From Oharaeibacter diazotrophicus (GTDB lineage: Bacteria > Pseudomonadota > Alphaproteobacteria > Rhizobiales > Pleomorphomonadaceae): DNA of 64,000 nucleotides. Positions 8,363 to 16,408 of this stretch are shown one piece after another; positions within the stretch are counted from its first letter, which is position 1, and the number at the start of each line of letters is the position of its first letter. The notes below the pieces were generated by a model, which was not told the origin of the DNA, did no database searches, and was given only the letters and a program-made list of their open reading frames with translations. The stretch spans positions 1,612,001-1,676,000 of the forward strand of contig NZ_SNXY01000006.1 of assembly GCF_004362745.1 (NCBI RefSeq). Direction: 5' to 3'. The position numbers and the translations under genes were made by a program.

Positions 8363-9103
8363 ATGGAGAACGCCTCTCTGGTGGGGCTTTCCCGTCAGAT
8401 CGTCCTTCAGCGCAAGCTGACGGTGATCGCGGACAACCTCGCCAACATGACGACCGCCGGCTTCAAGCGGGAGGACCTCGGTTCCGAGGAGGCCTTCATG
8501 CCGAAGAGCCGCACCAACCTGTTCGAGCGCCGCGACACCCGCGACAGCTACGTCCGGGAAAAGGCGACCGTCACCGACTTCAGCCAAGGCGAGATCGAGC
8601 TCACCGGCAATCCCTTCGACCTCGTCATCGAGGGCGAGGGCTTCTTCGTGGTGCAGGCCCCCGAGGGCGAACGCTACGCCCGCGGCGGCAATTTCGTCCT
8701 GGATTCCCAGGGCCGTCTGGTCACGCCCGACGGCTACCCCGTCCAGGGCGAGGGCGGCGACATCGTGTTCGCCCGCAACGAGCACGACGTCGCGGTCGGC
8801 GCGGACGGCACGGTGTCGTCGAGCGCCGGCGAGAAGGGCCGCCTCCGGATCGTGAACTTCGCCAACCCGGGCCAGTTGGTGAAGCAGGGCAAGAACCTGT
8901 TCCGGTCGCAGGTCGCGCCGACGGCGGACCCGGACGCCCGCGTCAAGCAGGGCGCGATCGAACGGTCCAACGTCTCGGGCATCGTCGAGATCAACACGAT
9001 GATCGAGGTCACGCGCGCCTACGAACAGATCTCCGATCTCATCAAGAAGCAGAGCGACTTGAGCTCGAAGGCGATCGAACGCCTCGGCTCGCTGCAGGCT
9101 TGA
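8363..9103 (+). CDS. flgF: Flagellar basal-body rod protein FlgF
   Basis: 246 residues, start MENASLVGLSRQIVLQ. The N-terminal rod motif (LTVIADNLANMTTAGFKRE), the FlgEFG beta domain (GEGFFVVQAPEGERYARGGNF) and the C-terminal helix (INTMIEVTRAYEQISDLI) mark a proximal rod subunit. It is exported by the flagellar type III system and polymerises in the periplasm. It is first in flgF-flgG-flgA-flgH, with gaps of 21, 12 and 8 nt. The longer upstream frame was not used because it lacks rod-protein character and would overlap the sigma-54 element. Confidence 0.95.
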   Translation: MENASLVGLSRQIVLQRKLTVIADNLANMTTAGFKREDLGSEEAFMPKSRTNLFERRDTRDSYVREKATVTDFSQGEIELTGNPFDLVIEGEGFFVVQAPEGERYARGGNFVLDSQGRLVTPDGYPVQGEGGDIVFARNEHDVAVGADGTVSSSAGEKGRLRIVNFANPGQLVKQGKNLFRSQVAPTADPDARVKQGAIERSNVSGIVEINTMIEVTRAYEQISDLIKKQSDLSSKAIERLGSLQA

Positions 9104-9124
9104 CCGGTGGAAGGATAGGGACGA

Positions 9125-9910
9125 ATGAAAGCTCTCAACATCGCCGCCACCGGCATGATGGCCCAGGAGATGAACGTCAACATCATCTCCAACAACATCG
9201 CCAACATGCGCACGACCGGCTACAAGCGCCAGCGCGTCGACTTCCAGGATCTCTACAACCAGAACCTCCGCCGCCAGGGCGCGAGCACGTCGGAGGCCGG
9301 CACCATCGTCCCGGCCGGCGTGCAGGTCGGCTCCGGCGTGCGCGTCGTCGCCACCCCGCGCATCATGAGCCAGGGCGACATCGAGCAGACCGACAAGGAC
9401 ACCGACGTCGCCGTCCGCGGCGAGGGCTACGTCCAGGTCCAGATGCCCGACGGCCGCACGGGCTACACCCGCGACGGCTCGTTCGAGATCGACGCCACCG
9501 GCACCATCGTCACCCAGGACGGCTATTCCGTGCTGCCGGCGATCACCGTGCCGCCGAATTCCAAGGACCTGACGATCAGCCAGACCGGCACGGTCCAGGT
9601 CACGGTCGGCAACGCGACGACGCCGACCGTGCTCGGCCAGATCCAGCTCGCCCGCTTCGTCAACAAGGCCGGCCTCGAGGCGATCGGCGACAACCTGTTC
9701 GTCGAGACGACGTCGAGCGGCGCGGCGCTGGTCGGCAACCCCGGCGACGAGGGCTTCGGCACCATGCTCCAGGGCCACCTGGAAATGGCCAACGTGGTCC
9801 CCGTCTCCGAACTGTCGTCCCTGATCGCCGCCCAGCGCGCCTACGAGATGAACTCCCGCATCATCCGGGCCGCGGACGAGATGTCCCAGGCGATCGCCAA
9901 CCTGAAGTAA
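9125..9910 (+). CDS. flgG: Flagellar distal rod protein FlgG
   Basis: 261 residues, the usual FlgG length. Starts MKALNIAATGMMAQEMNVN with the NNIANMRTTGYKRQR rod motif. It carries the FlgG core (GEGYVQVQMPDGRTGYTRDGSF) and ends RAYEMNSRIIRAADEMSQAI, which forms the inner helix of the rod. AAGGATAGGGA precedes the ATG. Confidence 0.97.
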   Translation: MKALNIAATGMMAQEMNVNIISNNIANMRTTGYKRQRVDFQDLYNQNLRRQGASTSEAGTIVPAGVQVGSGVRVVATPRIMSQGDIEQTDKDTDVAVRGEGYVQVQMPDGRTGYTRDGSFEIDATGTIVTQDGYSVLPAITVPPNSKDLTISQTGTVQVTVGNATTPTVLGQIQLARFVNKAGLEAIGDNLFVETTSSGAALVGNPGDEGFGTMLQGHLEMANVVPVSELSSLIAAQRAYEMNSRIIRAADEMSQAIANLK

Positions 9911-9922
9911 GGAGGCCGATCC

Positions 9923-10912
9923 ATGACCCGTGCCTTCCTCCTGCGCCTCGTCGGCGCGGCGCTGATCGCCGCGCTCGCCGCGACGCTGATCACGCTCCGG
10001 CCCGCCGCGGCGGCGACGCTGAGGCCGCACGCCATCGTCACGACCGACCTCGTCACCCTCGGCGACCTGTTCGACGGCGCCGGCGAACGCGCCGCGACGC
10101 CGGTGTTCCGCTCGCCCGACGCCGGCGTCGACGGCGCCCTGCCCGCCGCCGACGCCCTCGCGGCCGCCCGCGCCGCCGGCCTCGCCGTCGACCCGACCGC
10201 GATCGACGTCGTCACCGTCGTCCGCGCCGGCACCGAGGTCGACGAGGCGATGCTGACCACCCTCGTCCGCGACGCCGTCGCCGGCCGCCTCCGGGTCGCC
10301 CCGGAGAGCCTCGACATCGACTTCGACGCCCTCGTCGGCCCGATCACCGCCGACGCCGGCGCCGACCGTCCGGTCACCCTGGTGGCGCTGTCGGTCCAGG
10401 GCGGCTCCGGCCGCTTCGACGCCCGCCTCGCCGTCGACGTCGGCGCCGAGACCCGCACCGTCGAGGTCGGCGGCCGCGCCGTCGAGATGATCGACGTGGT
10501 GGTGCTGAAGCGCGACCTCGAGCGCCGGCAGGTCGTGCGCGCCGACGACATCGCGGTCGAGCGCGTCGAACGCCGCCGCATGGGCCGCAGCGCGCTCGCC
10601 GAGCCGGACGCGGTGGTCGGCCTCGCCGCCCGCCGGGCCCTGCGCGGCGGCGACACCCTGAGCCCGGTCGATCTCGAGCCGCCGCGCCTCGTGCTGCGCG
10701 GCGAGCAGGTGACGCTGAGCTACGCCCGGCCCGGCATCACCCTGTCGGCCCGCGGCCGCGCCCTCGCCGACGGTGCGCTCGGCGAGACCGTCACCGTCCT
10801 CAACGAGCAGAGCCGCCGCACCGTCGAGGGCATCGTCACCGCGAACGGCGTCGTCACGGTCGCGCGCGGTACCCAGCATCCCGCGGCGGCCACCGCCGCC
10901 CTGACCCAGTGA
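9923..10912 (+). CDS. flgA: Flagellar P-ring assembly chaperone FlgA
   Basis: 329 residues with a signal peptide (residues about 1-32, ending RPAAAATLR). The C-terminal third is the SAF/FlgA domain (LKRDLERRQVVRADDIAV, then EQVTLSYARPGITLSARGRAL). FlgA is the periplasmic chaperone that helps FlgI build the P ring. Its placement between flgG and flgH, 12 nt after flgG, fits L/P-ring assembly. Confidence 0.92.
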   Translation: MTRAFLLRLVGAALIAALAATLITLRPAAAATLRPHAIVTTDLVTLGDLFDGAGERAATPVFRSPDAGVDGALPAADALAAARAAGLAVDPTAIDVVTVVRAGTEVDEAMLTTLVRDAVAGRLRVAPESLDIDFDALVGPITADAGADRPVTLVALSVQGGSGRFDARLAVDVGAETRTVEVGGRAVEMIDVVVLKRDLERRQVVRADDIAVERVERRRMGRSALAEPDAVVGLAARRALRGGDTLSPVDLEPPRLVLRGEQVTLSYARPGITLSARGRALADGALGETVTVLNEQSRRTVEGIVTANGVVTVARGTQHPAAATAALTQ

Positions 10913-10920
10913 GAGCCGCC

Positions 10921-11682
10921 ATGTCCCGCCGTCCGGCCCCCACCCTCGCCCGCACCCTCCCCGGCCTAGCCCTGGTCGTGGTCTCGCTCGCCGGCTGCGG
11001 CGGCGCCGCCGACCGCCTGTCGCAGGTCGGCCAGGCCCCCGCGCTGTCGGCGATCGAGAACCCGACCGCCCAGGCCGGCTACCGCCCCGTGCAGATGCCC
11101 ATGCCGGTCGTGCAGCCGGTCAGCTACGCCCCGGCCTCGCTGTGGCAGTCGGGCTCGCGCACCTTCTTCAAGGACCAGCGCGCCCGCAACATCGGCGACA
11201 TCCTGACGGTCAAGGTCCGGATCACCGACAAGGCGGAGATCGAGAACTCCACCGCGCGCTCGCGCACCTCCAGCGATTCCATGGGCATGGAGGGCGTGCT
11301 CGGCAACGGCATCACCAGCGTGCTGCCCGGCGGCACCAGCGCCGACGCGCTCGTCTCCAACAAGGGCGCCAGCGCGTCGAGCGGCACCGGCACGGTGAAC
11401 CGCTCGGAGGACGTCACCACCGACGTCGCCGCCGTGGTCACCCAGCAGCTGCCCAACGGCAACCTCGTCATCGAGGGCCGCCAGGAGGTCCGGATCAACT
11501 TCGAGGTCCGCGAGATGATCGTCGCCGGCGTGGTCCGGCCCGAAGACATCGGCTCGGACAACACCATCGACAGCGCCAAGATCGCCGAGGCCCGCATCTC
11601 CTACGGCGGCCGCGGCCAGATCACCGACGTCCAGCAACCCCGCTACGGCCAGCAGGTCCTCGACGTGCTGCTGCCGTTCTGA
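10921..11682 (+). CDS. flgH: Flagellar L-ring lipoprotein FlgH
   Basis: 253 residues. Signal peptide with lipobox LAGC (acylated Cys26). It has FlgH signatures: RARNIGDILTVKVRITDKAE, PNGNLVIEGRQEVRINFE, and the C-terminal YGGRGQITDVQQPRYGQQ segment. It forms the outer-membrane bushing of the rod. The ATG lies 8 nt after the flgA stop. A long hairpin at 11917-11958 follows further downstream. Confidence 0.96.
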   Translation: MSRRPAPTLARTLPGLALVVVSLAGCGGAADRLSQVGQAPALSAIENPTAQAGYRPVQMPMPVVQPVSYAPASLWQSGSRTFFKDQRARNIGDILTVKVRITDKAEIENSTARSRTSSDSMGMEGVLGNGITSVLPGGTSADALVSNKGASASSGTGTVNRSEDVTTDVAAVVTQQLPNGNLVIEGRQEVRINFEVREMIVAGVVRPEDIGSDNTIDSAKIAEARISYGGRGQITDVQQPRYGQQVLDVLLPF

Positions 11683-11916
11683 TCGCGGCGCGGGACGAGG
11701 GTCCCGCGTCGCCACCCCGTCCGCCCGGCCGGCGCTCCCCAAGCATCGGCCGCCCGGGCGGCCTTCCGCCGTGCGGCGCCGCTCCCCAAGGGCCGCCGGC
11801 GGTTCGCGGACCCGCGGCATCCCCAGGCCGCGGCGGTCCGCAACGTCCCCTCGGGCGCGGTCGCCGGCTCCCCAAGTCGAAGGCGGCCGCGCCCGACGGG
11901 CTCGTCCCGTTCCACG
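11683..11916. repeat. Spaced GCTCCCCAAG repeats in the flgH-dksA gap
   Basis: The 308-nt gap between flgH and dksA has no convincing gene. GCTCCCCAAG occurs exactly at 11734, 11781 and 11867, with a degenerate copy (GCATCCCCAGG) near 11817. Spacing is about 35-50 nt, with GC palindromes in between. It looks like a small decayed direct-repeat tract. Confidence 0.5.
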
Positions 11917-11958
11917 AACGAAGACGGCGCCGCCCTGGCGGGCGGCGCCGTCTTCGTT
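11917..11958. terminator. Bidirectional terminator between flgH and dksA
   Basis: Perfect 18-bp stem: AACGAAGACGGCGCCGCC pairs with 11941-11958 around a CTGGCG loop. T residues follow on the plus side. It lies between convergent flgH and dksA and can serve both. Confidence 0.85.
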
Positions 11959-11990
11959 TCCGATGCGCGGGGTCGGGCGGCCGGCCGCGC

Positions 11991-12407
11991 TCAGTCGTCG
12001 CGGTAGACGCGCTCGCGGCGCTCGTGACGCTCCTGCGCCTCGATCGACAGCGTCGCGATCGGGCGGGCGTCGAGACGCTTCAGCGAGATCGGCTCGCCAG
12101 TCTCCTCGCAATAGCCGTAGGAGCCGTCGTCGATCCGCTTGATCGCGGCCTCGATCTTGGAGATCAGCTTGCGCTGGCGGTCGCGGGCGCGCAGCTCGAT
12201 CGCGCGATCGGTCTCGGACGAGGCACGGTCGGCGATGTCGGGCAGGTTGATGTTGTCGTCCTGGAGATGCTGGAGCGTCTCCTTGCTCTCACGCAGGATG
12301 TCGTCCTTCCAGGCGGTCAGCTTGCGCCTGAAGTACTCCCGCTGCCGGTCGTTCATGAACGGCTCGTCTTCGGTCGGCCGGTAGTCCTCAGCCAGTTCGA
12401 TCGACAT
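11991..12407 (-). CDS. dksA: RNA polymerase-binding transcription factor DksA
   Basis: 138 residues. A coiled-coil with Asp-rich tip (NINLPDIADRASSETDRAIELRARDR split over two helices) and a C-terminal TraR/DksA zinc-finger region (DGSYGYCEETGEPISLKRLDARP). DksA enters the RNAP secondary channel and acts with ppGpp. Only one cysteine remains of the usual four in the finger; the later position reads TLSIEAQ. The low-cysteine form is known in alphaproteobacteria and suggests little or no zinc binding. Start ATG at 12407 has GAGGAC about 6 nt upstream. Confidence 0.93.
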   Translation of the reverse strand: MSIELAEDYRPTEDEPFMNDRQREYFRRKLTAWKDDILRESKETLQHLQDDNINLPDIADRASSETDRAIELRARDRQRKLISKIEAAIKRIDDGSYGYCEETGEPISLKRLDARPIATLSIEAQERHERRERVYRDD

Positions 12408-12547
12408 ACGAAGTCCTCTCCCAGCGTCGAACGCGGGCGGGAATATAGCCATCGCGACCGCGCGCCACAACGACTATCGCCGCAGTGCGTCGCAATCCCA
12501 TGACTATTCCGAATGCCGTTTCGTTTCCGTATGTTATGGGTCGTCGC

Positions 12548-12991
12548 TCACGCTCCGGGACGGTCGACGTAGCGCCCGAGCTTGGCGAGTTCCACCTCCG
12601 CACGGAGGTTGATGTCGGCGATCAGGGCGTCGAGTCCGTCGTCGCCGGAACTCTCGAGCGTGCCGAGCAGCGCCACCACGCGATCGAGCGCGGCGCCGGA
12701 CACCGTGCCCGAGAGCAGGCCGACCTTGATCTCCTCGAGGACGTCGAGGAGGTCGTGGCCACGCTTGGCGGCCCGGCGCTTGCGGCGCGGCCCGTCGGGA
12801 TCGATCGACTGCAAGGCGAGCAGGGCGTCGAGGCCGGCGAGCGCCGCGGGGCCGGACGACGGCCCGGAGGCGGAGGCGCGCGGCGCGGCCTCGGCGGCGG
12901 CCGGCGCGAAGGCCGCACCGGATCCGCCCGTGCGCGCGCCCTGGACGCCGCCCTGCAGTCCGACCGGCCGACCCGTCCCGCTGATCCTCAT
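12548..12991 (-). CDS. fliX: Flagellar assembly regulator FliX
   Basis: 147 residues from the typical MRISG start at 12991. A disordered Ala/Gly/Pro N-terminal half is followed by the conserved FliX helix (HDLLDVLEEIKVGLLSG and LDRVVALLGTLES). In Caulobacter FliX couples basal-body assembly to FlbD, the sigma-54 activator, so its presence agrees with the sigma-54 promoters found here. It is divergent from flgI; a CtrA-type box lies 58 nt upstream. Confidence 0.88.
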   Translation of the reverse strand: MRISGTGRPVGLQGGVQGARTGGSGAAFAPAAAEAAPRASASGPSSGPAALAGLDALLALQSIDPDGPRRKRRAAKRGHDLLDVLEEIKVGLLSGTVSGAALDRVVALLGTLESSGDDGLDALIADINLRAEVELAKLGRYVDRPGA

Positions 12992-13048
12992 CCCGCGCAC
13001 CCGGTTCGCACGAACTCGTTTCCGATCGGCAATTTCGGCCGCGATCGG

Positions 13049-13063
13049 TTAACGAGCCGTTAA
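13049..13063 (-). promoter_or_regulatory. CtrA box for fliX
   Basis: TTAA-CGAGCCG-TTAA followed by C is a full CtrA-type pair with 7-nt spacer, 58 nt from the fliX start. Confidence 0.55.
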
Positions 13064-13066
13064 CGA

Positions 13067-13083
13067 CCGGGCAAAGCCTGCCG
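13067..13083. promoter_or_regulatory. FlbD (ftr)-like palindrome, fliX/flgI region
   Basis: CCGGGCAAAGCCTGCCG; arms GGCA and TGCC around AAGCC. It is related to the palindromes at 8179 and 31191 and centred 88 bp upstream of the flgI sigma-54 promoter. Confidence 0.5.
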
Positions 13084-13156
13084 CCCGGACCGGACCCTGC
13101 CGTCACCACGGATCCGGAAACACCGCCAAATCAACGTCCTGTGGCGGAGACGGCTC

Positions 13157-13171
13157 TGGCACGGCGCTTGC
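13157..13171 (+). promoter_or_regulatory. Sigma-54 promoter for flgI-flgJ-flgN
   Basis: TGGCACGGCGCTTGC matches the -24/-12 consensus TGGCACG-N4-TTGC at every conserved base. It is 43 nt before the ATG at 13214. Confidence 0.8.
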
Positions 13172-13213
13172 GGATCGAACGGTCGGGAGCATCCCGTGGG
13201 GACGGGATCGACG

Positions 13214-14329
13214 ATGGTGAAACGGATGCGGCTGGTTTGCGCCCTGTGCGCGATCTTTCTCGTCCTGTCCGCGGTGGCCGCCGATGCGGCGTCGCGGATC
13301 AAGGACATCGTCAATGTCGAGGGCGTTCGCGAGAACCAGCTCATCGGCTACGGCCTCGTCGTCGGCCTGCAGGGCACCGGCGACAGCCTCAACAATTCGC
13401 CCTTCACCAAGCAGAGCCTGCAGGCGATGCTGGAGCGCCTCGGCGTCAACGTCCGCGACGCCAACATGCGCACGGCCAACGCCGCGGCGGTGATGGTGAC
13501 GGCGCACCTGCCGCCCTTCGCCACCGCCGGCAGCCGGATCGACGTCAACGTCAGCGCCCTCGGCGACGCCAAGAGCCTGCAGGGCGGCCAGCTGCTGGTC
13601 ACGCCGCTGATGGGTGCCGACGGCGAGGTCTACGTGATCGCCCAGGGCGCCATCGCGATCGGCGGCTTCCAGGCCACCGGCGCCGCCGCCGAGATCACCC
13701 GCGGCGTGCCGACCCAGGGCCGCATCGCCAACGGCGGCGTCATCGAGCGCGAGATCGCCTTCCGGCTCGGCGAGATGGCCTCGGTGCGGCTGTCGCTGCG
13801 CAACCCCGACTTCACCACCGCCCGCCGCATCGCCCTCGCCATCAACGACCTCTACGGCTCCGGCGTCGCCGAGCCGACCGATCCGTCGACGGTCCGGCTG
13901 TCGCTGCCGAAGAAATACGACGGCAACATCGTCGACCTCCTGACCGAGGTCGAGCAGCTGATCGTCGAGCCCGATCTGCCGGCCAAGGTGATCATCGACG
14001 AGGCCACCGGCATCATCGTGATGGGCCAGGAGGTGCGCGTCTCCACCGTGGCGGTCGCCCAGGGCAACCTCACCGTGATGATCACCGAGACGCCGCAGGT
14101 GTCGCAGCCGGCGCCCTTCTCCAACGGCCAGACCGCCGCGGTGCCGCGCACCCAGGTCAACATCCTCGACGACAAGGAGCGCCGCCTCGCCGTGATCCAG
14201 TCCGGCGTGACGCTGCAGGACCTCGTCGACGGCCTCAACGCCCTCGGCCTCGGCCCGCGCGACCTGATCTCGATCCTCCAGGCCATCAAGGCCGCCGGCG
14301 CCCTCCAGGCCGACGTCGAGGTGATGTGA
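13214..14329 (+). CDS. flgI: Flagellar P-ring protein FlgI
   Basis: 371 residues from ATG 13214 with a signal peptide (about residues 1-26, ending AADAASRIKDI). FlgI signatures include NQLIGYGLVVGLQGTGDSL, the TRGVPTQGRIANG region and the C-terminal LQDLVDGLNALGLGPRDLI. Secreted by Sec, it forms the periplasmic P ring. A GTG at 13196 in the same frame is possible but leaves an odd N-terminus. The stop overlaps the flgJ-like start (TGATG). Confidence 0.95.
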   Translation: MVKRMRLVCALCAIFLVLSAVAADAASRIKDIVNVEGVRENQLIGYGLVVGLQGTGDSLNNSPFTKQSLQAMLERLGVNVRDANMRTANAAAVMVTAHLPPFATAGSRIDVNVSALGDAKSLQGGQLLVTPLMGADGEVYVIAQGAIAIGGFQATGAAAEITRGVPTQGRIANGGVIEREIAFRLGEMASVRLSLRNPDFTTARRIALAINDLYGSGVAEPTDPSTVRLSLPKKYDGNIVDLLTEVEQLIVEPDLPAKVIIDEATGIIVMGQEVRVSTVAVAQGNLTVMITETPQVSQPAPFSNGQTAAVPRTQVNILDDKERRLAVIQSGVTLQDLVDGLNALGLGPRDLISILQAIKAAGALQADVEVM

Positions 14330-14643
14330 TGGACGGCGCCCTCGATTTCGCCACGACCACCCGCTATGCCCCCGCCGTCCGGACGCCGAAGGCGACCCGG
14401 GACAAGGCCGAGGCCATGCGTCAGGCGCAGGACTTCGAGTCGGTGTTCATCGCCGAGACCATGAAGGCGATGTTCGAGGGAATCGCCGTCGACCCCCTCA
14501 ACGGCGACGGCAACGCGAACCAGAGCTGGCGGGAGATGCTCGTCGACGAATACGCCAAGTCGATCGAGAAGGCCGGCGGCTTCGGGCTCGCCGAGCCGAT
14601 CGCGCACCAGTTGCTGCAGATCCAGGAAGCGAACAACGGATGA
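14329..14643 (+). CDS. flgJ: Rod-binding protein, FlgJ N-terminal domain type
   Basis: 104 residues. The FlgJ rod-cap domain is visible: AQDFESVFIAETMKAMFEG and GFGLAEPIAHQLL. It lacks the C-terminal peptidoglycan hydrolase domain of enterobacterial FlgJ, as usual in alphaproteobacteria, where a separate enzyme cuts the wall. It overlaps flgI at the start and the next gene by ATGA, so three-gene coupling is likely. Confidence 0.88.
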   Translation: MDGALDFATTTRYAPAVRTPKATRDKAEAMRQAQDFESVFIAETMKAMFEGIAVDPLNGDGNANQSWREMLVDEYAKSIEKAGGFGLAEPIAHQLLQIQEANNG

Positions 14644-15119
14644 ACACCCAGGCCCGCCCCGCCCGGCCGGCGCAGATCACCTCCCGCGAGATCGCCGTCA
14701 AGGTGATCGCCGCGCTCGGCAAGTCCATGGACGACCTCCTCGCCCTGCTCGAGGAGGAGACCCGCCTCGTTCGCGCCGGCAAGCTGCGCGCCGCCGCCGA
14801 ACTCGCCGAGCCCAAGCAGGAGCAGGCCGCGCTCTACACCCGGCTGATGCTGCTCGCCCGCGACGAGATGAAGACGCTCGCCGCCTACGACCCCGCCGGC
14901 ATCGACGCGCTGCGCCGACGCCACGACCTGTTCCGCGCCGAGGTCCAGATCAACCTCGCGGTGCTCGCCACCGCCCAGGACGTCGCGGAGGGGCTCTTGC
15001 GCTCGGTCGCGACCGAGGTCGGCACCGCCGGACAGGCCCGCACCTACGGTCAGCGCGGCGCCCTGCCGACCGCCGCCGCCGTCGCGGCCCGGGGCATCGC
15101 GATCAACCGCAATCTCTGA
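14640..15119 (+). CDS. flgN: FlgN-like flagellar export chaperone
   Basis: 159 residues, mainly helical (ALGKSMDDLLALLEEETRLVR, RAAAELAEPKQEQAALYTRLM). This fits the FlgN family, which escorts hook-associated proteins FlgK and FlgL to the export gate. The ATGA overlap with the flgJ-like gene supports the assignment. Sequence similarity in this family is low, so the call rests on helical pattern and position. Confidence 0.7.
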   Translation: MNTQARPARPAQITSREIAVKVIAALGKSMDDLLALLEEETRLVRAGKLRAAAELAEPKQEQAALYTRLMLLARDEMKTLAAYDPAGIDALRRRHDLFRAEVQINLAVLATAQDVAEGLLRSVATEVGTAGQARTYGQRGALPTAAAVAARGIAINRNL

Positions 15120-15285
15120 GACGGGGCCACGGCCGACCTCGCCCCGGTCGTGCGGGTGTGAACCGCGGCCTTCGAGGGGGGCCCGCATTTTCGCCGCCGC
15201 GTTGGATCTTCGTTAAGACCCTCCGGTGCCTCATGGGCGCCGACCGGACCGGAGCGGGCGATTCGCACACGGAAACCGGAGTTCC

Positions 15286-15297
15286 CTAAAATTTTAG
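15286..15297. promoter_or_regulatory. AT-rich 12-bp palindrome before the FlaG-like gene
   Basis: CTAAAATTTTAG is a perfect palindrome in very GC-rich surroundings, 85 nt before the FlaG-like start. It may be an operator or promoter element; no known box is matched. Confidence 0.3.
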
Positions 15298-15381
15298 CGA
15301 ACGCTTGAACGCGACTTTAGCGTCCCGGACCCAACGTGGTGATCGGCATGGAGGATCCGTGCCGAGCCAAGGACCGAGACA

Positions 15382-15840
15382 ATGGAAATCGGCAGCGTCA
15401 GACCGGCCGTGACCGGGGTGACCCAGCCGGTGCCGAGAGCGCCGGCGGCGAGCGAGCAATCCGTTCGCACCGACCTGCCCGTGCAGGCGGCGGTCACCGA
15501 GGCGGCCAAGTCGGAGAAGAACTTCCTGCGCTCCGCCACCGAGGACGACGGCAGCAGCAGGCAGGGCGCCATCGACGTCGCTCTCAACGGCACCGGAAAT
15601 CGCAAGAAGACCCAGGAGGTCAAACAGGATTCGGTCGATCGCGAGATCGAGATGGATCCCGAGACCCGCGCGCTGGTGTTCAAGAAGATCGACGTGCAGT
15701 CGGGCGACGTGATCGAACAGGTTCCGGAGGAGGCCATGCTGCGCATGCGCCAGATGATCCAGTCCTGGGGCGAGCGCGGCGTCGGCGGCGGCACGGCGAC
15801 GACACCCGCGCGCACGGCGGCCTACGACCTCACCGCGTGA
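15382..15840 (+). CDS. FlaG-like small protein
   Basis: 152 residues. A disordered N-terminal half is followed by DPETRALVFKKIDVQSGDVIEQVPEE and LRMRQMIQSW. This is the pattern of FlaG-type domains (strand, turn, GxVIxQxP-EE-xLR helix). FlaG proteins influence filament length in some bacteria. It lies between flgN-like and the glycan block, transcribed alone. The family match is by pattern only. Confidence 0.5.
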   Translation: MEIGSVRPAVTGVTQPVPRAPAASEQSVRTDLPVQAAVTEAAKSEKNFLRSATEDDGSSRQGAIDVALNGTGNRKKTQEVKQDSVDREIEMDPETRALVFKKIDVQSGDVIEQVPEEAMLRMRQMIQSWGERGVGGGTATTPARTAAYDLTA

Positions 15841-15949
15841 CCCGGTCGCGGGGGACGCCCCCGCGTCAAGGAAGCGTTAACCACGACGGTCGCAAGGTGA
15901 ACCGGTCCGCGGCCCGCGATCGGGCCCGCCGCGGCGAGCGGGTGAGCCC

Positions 15950-16393
15950 ATGTCCAGCGAATCCACGTCCCGGACCTATCGGCGCGCCATCACCTACGGC
16001 ACCTACGACCTGCTCCACATCGGGCATGTCAACTTGCTTCGCCGCATCCGCGGCTTCTCCGACCACCTGATCGTGGCCGTCTCCACCGACGCCTTCAACG
16101 CGATCAAGCACAAGGTCTGCGTCCAGCCCTATGCCGAGCGCGCCGAGATCGTCGCCGCGCTTCGCTACGTCGACCTCGTCATTCCCGAGGACTCCTGGGA
16201 GCAGAAGCGCCGCGACGTCGTCAACTACGGCATCGACGTCGTGGTGATGGGCGACGACTGGGCCGGCAAGTTCGACGACCTCGCCGACCTCTGCGACGTC
16301 GTCTACCTGCCCCGCACCGAGGGCGTCTCCACCACCATGCGCAAGACCGACATCATCGCCCGCGGCGAGAGCCTGCTGCGCCGCACCGCGTGA
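15950..16393 (+). CDS. tagD: Glycerol-3-phosphate cytidylyltransferase (TagD-like)
   Basis: 147 residues, close to the usual size of TagD. Nucleotidyltransferase motifs: GTYDLLHIGH (residues 17-26, catalytic HIGH) and the C-terminal RTEGVSTT motif. The enzyme would make CDP-glycerol (or a related CDP-polyol) from CTP and polyol phosphate. It converges, 15 nt apart, with a CDP-glycerol glycerophosphotransferase-like gene, so donor synthesis and transfer are likely paired. Such genes are best known from Gram-positive teichoic acids; here they lie in a flagellar cluster. Confidence 0.88.
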   Translation: MSSESTSRTYRRAITYGTYDLLHIGHVNLLRRIRGFSDHLIVAVSTDAFNAIKHKVCVQPYAERAEIVAALRYVDLVIPEDSWEQKRRDVVNYGIDVVVMGDDWAGKFDDLADLCDVVYLPRTEGVSTTMRKTDIIARGESLLRRTA

Positions 16394-16408
16394 TCGGGAT
16401 TCCCGCCT

